Origin: Bremia lactucae
Taxonomy: Eukaryota > Oomycota > Peronosporomycetes > Peronosporales > Peronosporaceae
DNA length: 43,877 nt
Assembly: GCF_004359215.1 (NCBI RefSeq)
Contig: NC_090615.1
Coordinates: 6,553,807 to 6,597,683 of the forward strand
Direction: 5' to 3'
The position numbers and the translations under genes were made by a program. The notes beneath the pieces were generated by a model. It had not been told where the DNA came from and made no database searches. It was given only the letters and a program-made list of their open reading frames with translations. Positions 29,621 to 39,555 of the stretch are shown in pieces (positions within the stretch are counted from its first letter, which is position 1; each line of letters starts with the position of its first letter).

Positions 29621-30620
29621 GGCTGGGGGCTTCCTGAAGTGTTTCGTATAAGCAACTGAGAAAACATTCTAGCCCCGTTACACTCATAAGAGTAGTGGTC
29701 TGTTTCTGACAGCGATTGCATTTCTGCAAACGTTTATAACTTGAGAGCGAGGTTTCGCGCTCTCCACATACGAGCGTTCCATTGGTTCTGGAACTCCGGC
29801 CTCGTATCGGCGAGCGATGAGCATCAAAGTAGACAAAAGCCTGATTATCGGTGACCGATGAGCACCTAATGGAACGAAAGGCTGTTTCAGACTAAAGCCC
29901 TCCTGTTCCTACTACATAGATCGGTTGATCTGAGGTCTAGTTCGAGCCGGCGCAGGTCAATCTTGACGAGACCACCCGTAAGAGTCTTGATGAACACAGT
30001 TACCTGTGTTTATTCATCAATTTGACTCACGCGTGAAGATCACACCAACCCTTCTTCAACTCCAGGAGCTTTGCTTGAGCCCTGAGTTCGGCATACGTGG
30101 CTGCTTGAAGGTTTGCCTGAGCCGGGTCTTGAAGATCTCATTGGACATAACAAACTTCACTTTCGTCGCATCGACATCGATACGGCGAGCTTCAACAGCG
30201 TCGTCTAATTCGACGAACCATCGTGATAAGGAGTCGCCTTCGACTGACTTAAACTTAAAGATCTGGATCTTCAAGCTTTTGGGTCGACGCGATTGCGTCG
30301 GCTCGCAAGCAGCATGAAAATGTTGCTGTCTCAACAGTTCTTACTGTTGAATAATCTGTTCTCCTAATACCTCTGCGTCTTGTGAGCTTTGCTGGTAAAG
30401 CAATGTTATCATTTCCTGGTTCACGTCGATTTCAAGTTATATGAACTCGGCGAAATACTCACGTTGCTCGTTTTTTTGTAAGGTGATCCACATTGCGTCT
30501 ACAACTGACCCGCCTGTGGCTGAACGCATACGTTCGACTAGGTCACTCAAATGATTGAACCTCTCACGCGATGCGTAAAAGTCTTTTGGACGGCCTTGGA
30601 TCTACCTCCTTCTTCAACCA
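29620..30620 (-). pseudogene. GY3: gypsy gag fragment, minus strand
   Basis: From right to left: FNHLSDLVERMRSATGGSVV (about 30520-30575), MITLLYQQSSQDAEVLGEQI and, in the frame 30334-30056, RRPKSLKIQIFKFKSVEGDS, LSRWFVELDDAVEARRIDVD, ATKVKFVMSN and FKTRLRQTFKQPR. This is the Gag core of a third gypsy family; the usual middle part (between VKFVMSN and FKTRLRQ) is deleted. At 29729-29690 the zinc knuckle KCNRCQK is followed, after a frameshift, by DHYSYEC. It abuts the GY1 LTR at 30745. Confidence 0.75.
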
Positions 30621-30744
30621 ACATGTCCATGTTGGACCTTACACGCGTGGCTATTGGGGGACCATGTAACCCTTTTTGCCAGTGCATCCAACCTGCACTG
30701 ATAGCAGCGAAGGTGGGGTGTCCCTGAAAGCTTCACGTACATGA

Positions 30745-31183
30745 TGTAGCGGAGCTACCTCGCTCCTAATGTCAGAGTAGGACTTTTGACTCAGAGAGTC
30801 TCGTATTTTTATAGAGCTGATCAATTAAACAACTCAAGGAGTCGCACAAGCTATAAAAGCTTAATGAATCCTAATTCAAGGGATTCAGGGATTCGTAGAA
30901 ACAAGTGGCAACTAGCGCCCGAGAGTTTGTGCCTTAAAAAGGCTTCTTTCTCTCACAGATTAATGCGCAAGCCATAGGAAGGCACTTATCGCTTTAAGAT
31001 CAAAGGGGGAAATGCACTATAATTAACAATTTAATCTTAAATTAGCTCGCGGCGACAACATTTGTGACCCATAATAAATGGGATTTAAGTAATTAACTAT
31101 TTTAAAATAGGACAAATGGGTATTTTACCCATTAGGTAAATGTGCCACAACATCGGTTTCCAACCGATGTGTGCCCCATTACA
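30745..31183. repeat. GY1 LTR (copy 3)
   Basis: TGTAGCGGAGCTACCTCGCT to ATGTGTGCCCCATTACA, 439 bp, with small deletions relative to copies 1 and 2. On the minus strand it begins TGTAATGGGG directly after the purine tract TTTGATGGGAGGGG, so it fits the 3' LTR of the minus-strand GY1-b copy to its right. Confidence 0.85.
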
Positions 31184-31375
31184 CCCCTCCCATCAAACTG
31201 TGGACACCGAGTGACATTATTCGCTTTATTTCCTCTTTGAGGTTGGGACATAAGCAGCTAACCGTTTGGTTGTGTTTGCTTTCCTTTGTCCCATGACAGT
31301 AAGCGTGTGTCACAGACTCTTAGCACCTTGGTCACAGTTTGGCCATCTAGATCTCCAGTCCCACGGCGAGGACGC

Positions 31376-32189
31376 CGGAGGAGATCGCTGCTCGAGACGC
31401 CCTTCATGATCGATACCTTACGCTAAAGGTAATTACGCGAAGTCAGTATCTGACGTGTTTACGTGATCAAGCCCGTGGGGCTCCGGTGACCTCAATGAGG
31501 GAAATTCCGATCGTTTTATTTCCAAACGAAACAAGAAGTAAAACCGTAATTTCATTTGAGAACTGGGTCCATCGGACCCGCCGCTTCCGCAAATTTATAA
31601 TATTCGAGAGTCTGCTGATGTGGCTGATGTTTGTTTGGGACGGAAGCTTTGCTTCGATTTCGCTAAGCTTAAGGCCAAAGGCCAGTTCCGTTCGGCATTT
31701 ATGCCACAAAACGAAGAAAAGCCTTACCGATATTTCAGTGCTTCAGTTGACCGTACAACCATGGATCGAAGCCGCACTGAGGCTATAGATCCACCTAATC
31801 CCACGTTTAGTGGTGGGAAGCGTCGTTTGACGCGAGTTGACCCTGAGCTTGGCGCTCAAAAACGTCAACGGCGTACGGGCAATCTTGCCGAAGAGGTACC
31901 TCGAACTCCCAAGAGTTTTCAGAAGAGGGGTACCCTAGCCACTTCACCAGATACTGGTATTGACCCTCACGACGACGTCGCTTTAAAAGTTTCTCCACAT
32001 GAAACTGAAGGTTCCCCCGCGCATCAAGCAGCGCGGGAGGGGGCCGAAATTTCGGCGGAAGCATTTGATGCTCTACGGCACGAGGTGCAACTTCTTCGTG
32101 AGGTCCTTGCTCGGGTTGAGAGCTCTTTTGAGGCGGTTCGGGACCGTCTTTCGACGCTGGAGCGTCAGCAGCCTCGTTTAGAGGGCCAG
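31376..32189 (+). CDS. Plus-strand frame antisense to GY1 pol end (copy b)
   Basis: An early piece (31376-31480) has PEEIAARDALHDRYL and TRSQYLTCLRDQA. From 31620 a plus-strand frame is open for over 190 codons up to the N: FRSAFMPQNEEKPYRYFSAS, VDRTTMDRSRTEAIDPPNPT, RRLTRVDPELGAQKRQRRTG, NLAEEVPRTPKSFQKRGTLA, then a coiled-coil-like helix with ISAEAFDALRHEVQLLREVL and FEAVRDRLSTLERQQPRLEG. The same DNA is open on the minus strand as the pol chromodomain. Related sequence occurs at 19030-19500 and 33064-33660. It has no known function; it could be an antisense accessory protein or a chance frame. Confidence 0.45.
31807..32189 (-). pseudogene. GY1-b' chromodomain and linker, intact domain
   Basis: The minus-strand frame from the N to a stop at 31807 carries the Pro-rich linker (KDGPEPPQKSSQPEQGPHEE, PPPALLDARGNLQFHVEKLL) and an undamaged chromodomain: KRRRREGQYQYLVKWLGYPS, SENSWEFEVPLRQDCPYAVD, VFERQAQGQLASNDASHH. 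This is the best-preserved GY1 chromodomain in the window and defines the pol C-terminus. The upstream integrase of this copy is cut off at the N. Confidence 0.85.
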
Positions 32190-32190
32190 N
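32190..32190. other. Single ambiguous base (N) at a junction
   Basis: The only N in the window falls exactly where GY1 sequence (left) meets the inverted copy of the GY2 3' end (right). This suggests an assembly join or gap closure rather than a simple base ambiguity. Confidence 0.9.
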
Positions 32191-33048
32191 GAAGACATCG
32201 AGAGCAGGACAAGTGTCGTGATTTAAAGCCGTGAGGATAAAACGATGACGAGAACAGGAACATCGCGGTACGAGAACGAGACCTTGACGAGTAGCGCGCA
32301 ACAAGATGAACAGACGAATGTGTCGCCGCCCTGCGCTAGGCATATAGCGTAGATTGACTCCGTTGCCGAGAGTAGTGATGCCAACGGGTCGCACCACGAA
32401 TAACTGTAGTCCGCCGTTCGTAAAGACTGCGCTCGTACTTCCCGATCCAGATTTGCTCGCGATCACTGATGAAATACTCATCGAGGTGTCTTTGACATTC
32501 GTCGCGAGATAGATGTGGCACCGTGCCGCAAGAGCAACACTCCGCGTTGACGTAAACATAGAAGACTCGGTCTTTTCTTGGAGATTTTTTGCATACTTTT
32601 TCTTATAAAGCGCAGATTGAGTGATCGGCGCCAATGTATTCTTGATTAGCACCCCATTGTGAAGTTTTGGGTCGTGCGTTCCGTCAACGTGGCTCGGTCT
32701 TGGCTGCTAGAGTTTCGACAATCGAGCACTCACGGTGTGGTGAGTGCTGTTTTGATAAGGGGGTGATGTAGAGGGCCACATATTAGGATTAATAAAAAAA
32801 AATTGTTTGGGCTCATATGCTCGAAAAACGTCTGAAACGTTGCGGAGAAGCGAGGATCGTGGCTTTCACGTATCCTGCTCGGGTGGGAACCCGAGCCAGC
32901 GTAACGATACTTGTGCGCGGTTGGAACCGCGCGCGTCTCACGAGCCGACGGTGTTAATTCGCGGTGAGGGTCCTCAAGACCCACAATACGATCCACGATC
33001 CAGCGAACCTGACCGTCCGAATCCATAAGTGGAGGTGGGTCCACACGA
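32191..33048 (-). pseudogene. Inverted copy of the GY2 3' end (chromodomain plus extra frame)
   Basis: On the minus strand, VDPPPLMDSDGQVRWIVDRI and LEDPHRELTPSARETRAVP precede the same phase-shifted chromodomain as at 28555. The frame then continues through NPNMWPSTSPPYQNSTHHTV to SARLSKL-stop at about 32709. Further left, about 32600-32336, the extra frame reads FYVYVNAECCSCGTVPHLSR, DECQRHLDEYFISDREQIWI, GKYERSLYERRTTVIRGATR and WHHYSRQRSQSTLYA without interruption. The plus-strand sequence around 32757-32775 reads GATAAGGGGGTGATGTAGAG, resembling the purine-tract-plus-TGTA boundary at 958-975. Confidence 0.75.
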
Positions 33049-33063
33049 CAACCGCGTCCAGTG

Positions 33064-33660
33064 TCATAGGGCATTTATGCCACAAAACGAAGAAAAGCCT
33101 TACCGATATTTCAGTGCTTCAGTTGACCGTACAACCATGGATCGAAGCCGCACTGAGGCTACAGATCCACCTAATACCACGTTTAGTGATTGAAAGCGCT
33201 CATTTGACGCGAGTTGGCCCTGAGGTTGGCGCTCAACAACGTCAACGGCGTACGGGCAATTTTGCCGAAGAGGTACCTCAAACTTCTAAGTGTTTTCAGA
33301 AGAGAGGTAGCTGATAGGGCAGAAACTCAATCGATCTATCGCGCAAAAGCACGATCCGCACAGTTATGAAGACTCAGCACAATACCGGCTTAAAGCAGGA
33401 TCGGTTTTCAAACCCCAGCACTTCATCATATACTGGTTTTGGCCCTTACGACGACGTCACTTTTAACGTTTCTCTACGTGAAACTGAAGGACCCCTGCTT
33501 GATGCGCAGCGTGAGAGGGGGCCAAAATCTCGACGGAAGCATTTGATGCTTTAGCACGAGGTGCAACTTCTTTGTAAATGTCCTTGCTCGGGGTTAAGAG
33601 CTCTTTTGAGGCGGTTCAGAAACGTCTTTCGATGCTATAACGCCAGCAACCTTGTTTAGC
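33064..33660 (+). repeat. Third copy of the GY1 pol-end / antisense-frame region
   Basis: Starting GGGCATTTATGCCACAAAAC, this matches 31697-32189 as a direct repeat but contains an extra segment at about 33303-33405 (TAGCTGATAGGGCAGAAACT and onward) inside the chromodomain, plus several indels. On the minus strand it still shows the chromodomain pieces SSENT and FEVPLRQNCPYAVDVVERQ. It is the end of the GY1-b pol at 33594-36914. Confidence 0.8.
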
Positions 33661-34037
33661 GGGCCAGCTGAACATCCTGGTGAGAATACAGCAACCTGCA
33701 GCACGACCACCTGTCTTGGCGCAAACGCCTTTAAGCTCGCTTTAAAATGGTCCCGGTACGGCTTAAGCAAGCTGACGTAGAACACTGAGTGTGTAAGAAG
33801 CTTGCTAGTAAGGTTAAACGTGTAAGCTAGGCCTTTCTTGACCACGACCGTAAATGGTCCAATATAGCGCGGGCGCAATTTGGTCTTGAAGACCGCGAAA
33901 ACCAAGTATGGTAGGTAGATTTTTAGCGTTAAGTAAGACTCAGTCTCCGACCATATAAGAATTAATACAGCTTCTCCCTTTGATATCTGCTTGTTCTTTT
34001 TGTTTGTCTTGGCTATAAGCCATCGTTTCCTTGACAT
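33594..34037 (-). pseudogene. GY1-b integrase C-terminal region
   Basis: The frame contains LRPRYIGPFTVVVKKGLAYT (GPF motif), FNLTSKLLTHSVFYVSLLKP and YRDHFKASLKAFAPR, then a linker ending EPPQKSS. It matches 19245-19736 (minus) closely. The N-terminal side has frameshifts. Confidence 0.8.
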
Positions 34038-34229
34038 GTCTTAAGACACTAAATCGCGTTGCGAGTGACTCGCTTACTTGTTCCGAATGGTAACAGGGCT
34101 GATATCAGCAAGCATATCGGCTAATCCACCTCCCTTTAAGCCCTGAGCCACGCAGTGGTATCGTCAACGGAATGCGTGGGTGGGTGAGACCGTTGACATA
34201 GACCGGATGTTAGCCTATAGAGGCATGTA

Positions 34230-35000
34230 CAGCGTTTATTTAACGCAAATTCTACCAGTGGGAGCATTGAACTCCAGAGGTTTGGCGTCTGAGCACACAC
34301 ATTGCGTAAAACGTCTTTAATGACGCGATTGACACGCTCCGTTTGACCATCGGTCTGGGATGGTCCGTGGTTAACATGTCCAATCTGGTGCCAACCACTC
34401 GGGAAATTGATTTCCAGAATTTACTAGTGGAATAGGGGCTCCGATCAGAGAAAGTCGCCAGTGGCAAACCGCGTTGTCGAAACACGCGATAGATGAACAG
34501 CCTTGCTATACCTTCACCATCATGTATCCAGTACAGCCGCTAAGTGAGCCATATTGCTCAATCGGTCAACAAAGACCGCTATGCCAAAATAAACGGTCGC
34601 TTTTTTCGGTAACGCGAAATCTAACTAATGGGCTCCTAACGCCCTTTGGGTACGAGCAGACTTGCCAGTGGTGCAGCAGCATGCGCCGAGGGTTTAACCC
34701 GTTGGCAAGTTTCGCGTGTGCGAACATATGTGCTGACCCATTTATAAAGTTTGGGTCGCCAAAAATCTGGCTAACGGAGCCGTAGGTCTTTTCTCTACCG
34801 AGATGACCACCAATGACAGTATCATGTGCCTCATAGAGGATTCGGTACGTCAAATTCTTTTCATGAGGAACAATGATGCGTGGAGGATCCGCAGCGTCCG
34901 TGCAATAAAGAAACAGGTCGTTATCGATAGAAAATCGATGTAACTTTGGACGCAAATGCGCCGACAATTCAAAACTCGATTTAGTGCTCTGTATAGCTCG
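34230..35000 (-). pseudogene. GY1-b integrase zinc finger and core, damaged
   Basis: The frame 34967-34566 has SIDNDLFLYCTDAADPPRII, RILYEAHDTVIGGHLGREKT and YGSVSQIFGDPNFINGSAHM, i.e. the zinc-finger His pair, then loses phase before the Cys pair (ending HHWQVCS). The block encoding QRVNPSAHAAAP to DFVFGLP appears shortened near 34660. The core C-terminal half (TFSDRSPYSTSKFWKSISRV, VGTRLDMLTTDH) lies at 34252-34485, where the catalytic SDRD is SDRS. Confidence 0.75.
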
Positions 35001-35089
35001 CAGCAGAGCTACAGACTGTCAATTCTTGGTGTAAGCCGAACAGATTAATTCAGTATAAGGCGACATTATAGGCGTTTAATGAGAGAGCT

Positions 35090-35560
35090 GATAATTTGGC
35101 CTGCGTATAACGCATCGGCCAAAGCATTCTGCTTGCCAGGCTTCTTTTTCACCTCGAAGTTGTATTCGGCGAAAAAGGATAGCCATCGAACCATTCTCTG
35201 TGAGAGATGGGGTGACTTAGTTGCAGCGCGTAATGACGCGTGATCTATTTATATCACAAACGGCTTAGAGCCTGAATTTGACGAGAGCATACTTCTAGCA
35301 AGTAACTCTTTGTCATGAACAAGGTAGTTCTTTTCGCAGATTTAAGCTGTCTATACTCAAACACAATTACACATGAACACTCATCCGCATCAGTTTGTAA
35401 CAGAGCACTGCCAATGGCAAAATCCGATGCGTCACAGACGACACTGAAAGGCCAATTTGGGTTTGGCTGTGCCAGAATCGGGGCATGGATACGACTATTT
35501 TAACTGCTTGAAAGCATTATGCTCGGTGCTAGTCCAGCGCCATTCTAGATCCTTTTTAAT
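35090..35560 (-). pseudogene. GY1-b RNase H remnant
   Basis: Minus-strand pieces include the WPFSVVCDASDFAIGSALLQ homologue at about 35395-35465 (with changes), KELLARSMLSSNSG-like sequence near 35280, and the FFAEYNFEVKKKPGKQN-type segment with ADALYAGQI at about 35100-35180. Decayed by stops. Confidence 0.6.
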
Positions 35561-35699
35561 TTCGAATCAATAAACGCTACCGTACCTCTGCGTGAAAATG
35601 CATTTTGATGCATTGGCATACAATTTACTTGTACGCATACGCTCGAGTACTGCGCGCAAATGTTCGAAATGGTTTCGTATCTGACCGACCCTGCTCCGC

Positions 35700-36271
35700 A
35701 TGACTATGGACAAAAAATGTTATGAATTAAGTCTGTGCATAACCTCGATGAGGGCGGAACAGCTGCGTCACTAGACGATTAAATATAGTCGGGGTGTTGG
35801 AAAGCTCTTTCGCATTCCCAACCACTCCCACAGCATACCGCTTGGGGTAAGCGAGATATCGCTAGCTCGTATCAGCTGTTGGTTAAAATCATCGACTACG
35901 TCAAGGCGCTGTACATTGTACATCCGTCCATATTGTTCTAAAGAACAACCTTTCTAGGAATGGGGGGGAGCTGGTATTGTGGCAGCATTAAGCTTATTAT
36001 AAGCATGTACAATGCGCCATTTACCATTTGCTCTTTTGACACAAATTGTCGGAGTCGAATGGGGGGATTTGCTCTCTCGTACCATTCCAGCCTCGTGCTT
36101 AGCACGGATGAAATCGTCAATGACGTCAACTTGTTCCTTTGAGAAAGGCCACTTCCGTGTGACACAGTATTTGGTTCCAGACACGACGTCGATTTCATAA
36201 CGGATACCTCTATCCGGGGGTAAAATACATGGTGAATTGGTACAAACCACATCTTGAAATTTTTTAATCAA
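35700..36271 (-). pseudogene. GY1-b reverse transcriptase
   Basis: The frame 36271-35954 has RGIRYEIDVVSGTKYCVTRK, WPFSKEQVDVIDDFIRAKHE, AGMVRESKSPHSTPTICVKR and NGKWRIVHAYNKLNAATIP, an intact N-terminal RT. It then shifts (PRKVVL) and continues as MYSALDVVDDF and SGMLWEWLGM at 35940-35800. The FDD box region near 35740 is degenerate (FRPHRGYAQT in one phase, then a loss of the DD). Confidence 0.8.
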
Positions 36272-36914
36272 GAATAAAATGGATCCGTAGGATCTTTAAG
36301 GTTCGATGACCCCCACTCCCCGCACTAAGTGCAGCTTTTGTGTCATCCAGGACAGTTTCGTCCAGAAGTGACGATAAGTTTAACTCAATTGTTGGTCGAA
36401 TGACCACCATCTCAGATAAATCACTAGCCTGTAAGGCTCGGCCGCACTTATCAATAGTCATTTCGTCAAGCTCTGAAAGAGCATGTAACAAAGAAATTGC
36501 CGCAAGGCTCACTTCTCCTTCGATGTTACCAGTTACACCATTTACAAGCGTGTGTAATCGCTCACTCGTATCACTTTGTAAGGATGTAAAAGCTTCGCGT
36601 TTTTCCTGTCTTAGAGTAAAGACAATACGCCTCTTGGAGGCCGGGATATTCACGTCTTCGTATTTTTCATCCTGGATTGAAATGTCTAAAACACTGACAG
36701 ATTCAGTCAGTAATATACGCCAATGGCGCTTTTGTTGCCTGGCAAAGGTGGGTTCATGACTCTCCAAAACTTTGCTAGGAACATTGCGCGTGGCGCCTAA
36801 GGTCTTAGACCTCCAAGCGATCCATGGCTCATGGCGTTCGAGCCAGGCCATATCACGGATGATATCATATCTTTGAATACAAAACAAGGACGAGACAGCA
36901 TTCCACACTGTCAA
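36272..36914 (-). pseudogene. GY1-b protease C-terminus and protease-RT linker
   Basis: YDIIRDMAWLERHEPWIAWR (about 36800-36870) is the C-terminal block of the retropepsin. The following TLGATRNVPSKVLESHEPTF matches GY1-c at 12140-12200, then about 150 residues of unconserved linker (for example LLHALSELDEMTIDKCGRAL). The frame is open for 216 codons, one of the longest in the element. Confidence 0.75.
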
Positions 36915-37530
36915 AATCCAGAATCTTCATACCTAAGTTCAACGGAACTTTAGGAATAGTGACACTAATTCCAGTCGCTAAGCGAACAGTGATTGTATCA
37001 CATTTATGTGCTTTGAGCGACTCAACATATTGTTGATTTCTCTCAAGAGAAAGACGTCGATCATAATTGCAAGACAATCTGAAACAATTAAAATGGACTT
37101 TGCCTTATCAAAGCCCTTCACAGTCGCTTGAGCGACAGCCAGGCTTGTACTCACGCCCCGTGTCATTTCGAACTGAGATAATTGGGGTAGGCCCTGTTTA
37201 TTCTTAACTCTTAGTCTTAACAGAGCGTAGGTCTTCCTTGGTAGGGCGCCCTGCACTTACTGGGTATAGCTGTACGCGTATTTCGTGGAGGACAGGCCGG
37301 ACGTAAATTTTTCGTTCTTCCGCACACAACATCTACGGATGACCTTTTGCTGTTCCACAGGTTGAAGTGCCTCTTCTATTTCCTCAACGAGGCTTAGATC
37401 CATGGGTTCCAGTCTATTAGACGGTACCCACGTGCTCGAAGAGCTTGTTCGGTAAACAGGCGTGCTAACACAAGCAGATCAAAGTCTGACTCAGTGCGTA
37501 GCGCTATAGCAACTGCCTCTTCGAAAGTAG
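36865..37530 (-). pseudogene. GY1-b gag end and protease N-terminus
   Basis: From right to left: ATFEEAVAIALRTESDFDLL (Gag helical region), LVEEIEEALQPVEQQKVIRR, then KTYALLRLRVKNKQGLPQLS, and RRLSLERNQQYVESLKAHKC and DTITVRLATGISVTIPKVPL (protease). The catalytic DSG expected just before SCNYDRRLSL is not readable because the preceding codons have shifted phase. Confidence 0.7.
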
Positions 37531-38670
37531 CAGGAGTTCCGCCGGGCGACGCCCGCATAGAGACCCACCCAACGACACCATTGTCGAGATCCTGAAGAAG
37601 TATACGGTTGAAGATGCGCTGGTAGTACGCTTTGAGGTTGCGTATGATTCCCTGGTCGTAATGCTCAAGCTTGACGTCATGTTGGGCGGAAGGTAGTGTA
37701 TTGTCGTGTTGCGAAGTGTGATCCGCTTCGGCAGATCAGCAAGCAGGACATGCGCAATGCAGTTGTCCAGGGTCAGCAGCACCCCGCAGTTTGCCGTCCT
37801 CCGATCGAAGTCCCTCAGCCACTCCAAGAAGATGATTTGTGTCATCCAGGCCTTCTTGTTGCTGCGATACTGACAGCCAGGGTTCTGGAGATTGACATGG
37901 CGGAAGCAGCGAGGAGTAGCGTACTTGCCAACGATCAAAAGAGCGTTTTGTCGGACCCATTACCATTGCAGCAGATAGCCACAGTTATCCGTTTCTGTTT
38001 TGCTTTCGCCTCTCCAGCTGCCGTGTTGCAAGTGAATTGTCAGCCTGAAATAGAAGAGGTGCATAGGCCACCAGATAATAAATTTTGATGTCCTTTGCAG
38101 AGTGCTTATCTGCATCTGATAGAACAAGTTAGTCTCATCCATGTTATAGATATCCTTTCATTCAACTGATTGAGGACCTCACCTAGGGGGGAAGTGCATC
38201 CTCCAGAGCAATCATGTCCACCGAGCCGCTCTCACCGAAGCGGCGATAGGGGCGGATTCCATTCCGATCTTTATAGGTGTCCAGCCATCCATTGGATAAC
38301 TGAAATAGTTCATGTCCTGGACGATGACGGTCCAGAATCCGCTTTGCATGTTCACAGACAAGGTCTCCGCTGAGATTGATGCGATCCTGGTGGGCAGTGA
38401 ACCAAGCCAACAGGAGCTGATTCTGTCACTGAATTTTTGACTGCACGCTGGCGTTTGGCACTCATGTTGCTATCCTATGAAAGCCGAAGAAGATCTGCCT
38501 CCCTCTTCAGCGTGTTGGAGACCGTCGCCTGGCTGACCTTGAGCTGATAATCGTCCTGAAGCCAATTGACAAGCAGAGCCTGAGATAGTGCGGGATTCTC
38601 TGTGATGTTTGCAGAGAGCCTCACGGACATCGTCCGTCATTGTGGTGTGGCGTGCTCCTCTCAGAGGCAT
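37530..38670 (-). pseudogene. pogo/Tigger-type DDE transposase
   Basis: From right to left: an N-terminal helix-turn-helix with MTDDVREALCKHHRE, then in another phase LVNWLQDDYQLKVSQATVSN (about 38500-38640); the CENP-B-type DNA-binding domain NLSGDLVCEHAKRILDRHRP and FQLSNGWLDTYKDRNGIRPY (38183-38410); then MDETNLFYQM (first catalytic Asp, about 38140), KKAWMTQIIFLEWLRDFDRR, GVLLTLDNCIAHVLLADLPK (second Asp) and TIHYLPPNMTS. After a shift comes HYDQGIIRNLKAYYQRIFNR (third Asp). All three Asp are visible, but at least three frameshifts separate the parts. The C-terminus fuses into GY1-b gag at about 37530-37560. Terminal inverted repeats were not identified. Confidence 0.85.
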
Positions 38671-38739
38671 TGTTGATGTGCTGCTGAGTTGTTCTAAGGG
38701 GATTAGGGGGAGAGGCCTACCTTTTATCACCACATCCCT

Positions 38740-39555
38740 AAAATAAGCAAAACAATAAATTCATTCGGGAGTGGTACAGCTATCTAAGAGTATAACATCT
38801 TTATATTTATCAGGAAGAGGCTTTAATAAAAGCCAGTGTTATAAATTTAGACAGGTCCTACTGTAAACAGTGTATATACGCTTTACGAAAACCATCGGGA
38901 AAAGACTATCACTTCAGTGAACCTCGTATCACGCTTAAAACTTGTAAAAGTAGCACTACCAAATAAGCTAAAATAATGAGCTTAACAAGAAAATCCTAAA
39001 TTGTAAGACGATATCCGGAGAGTTAAAAATACCATTCGTCGGAACCTCGCTCAACATACTGAGACATTTACGCGCTCAGCACATTAACCTGGCTGGCATC
39101 ATTTCCCGACCAAATCGTCGCATTTGATTTTTTTTACCCGACAGCGGACGGAGCGTATTTATCGACCACTCCTCCTACCGATATTAAGATACTCGCGATA
39201 CTAGTTTATATTTCTATTCAATCTCAAAGTTGTACGCACTGCAATGATACCAGATGGCTTATAAGCTCTAAAACGGCCTCTCTTTTTGTCATAGAACGGT
39301 AGAAGGAAATTACAGTAATTGAAATATCCGAAGGATTCAATTAATCCTACGGTAGCTATCGCAGGAAATTTATCATATCTTGTACAAGTCAATATATCGT
39401 CGTAAATTGCACGACTTATATAAGACATTTGACTGTCTCAAGGCTTAGACGTGATAGTTACAGCAAATAGTCCAGCCATTAAATTACATCCGGATTACCG
39501 ATAACATTGCCAGTCCCGTACCTCGAACGTACCCCGTCAAAAAGCACCCCCAAGT
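38740..39555. other. Intergenic region upstream of the PTEN-like gene
   Basis: AT-rich DNA with no recognised gene. One minus-strand frame (39428-39201, 75 codons) has no known motif. The promoter of the PTEN-like gene must lie here; I see no clear TATA box. The bases before its ATG (CACCCCCAAGT) are C-rich. Confidence 0.4.

Larger units (their letters stand above)
33064..37530 (-). mobile_element. GY1-b: minus-strand Ty3/gypsy copy
   Basis: Reading leftwards: gag end (37530), protease, RT, RNase H, integrase and chromodomain, with the 3' LTR beyond the rearranged block (30745-31183). It is the most complete GY1 copy in the window but carries many stops. Its gag side is cut by the pogo element at about 37530. 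Confidence 0.85.

Noticed and set aside
39201..39428. 75-codon minus-strand frame upstream of the PTEN-like gene
   Set aside because: No recognisable motif, AT-rich setting and ordinary length for a chance frame; no sign of conservation could be seen from one sequence.
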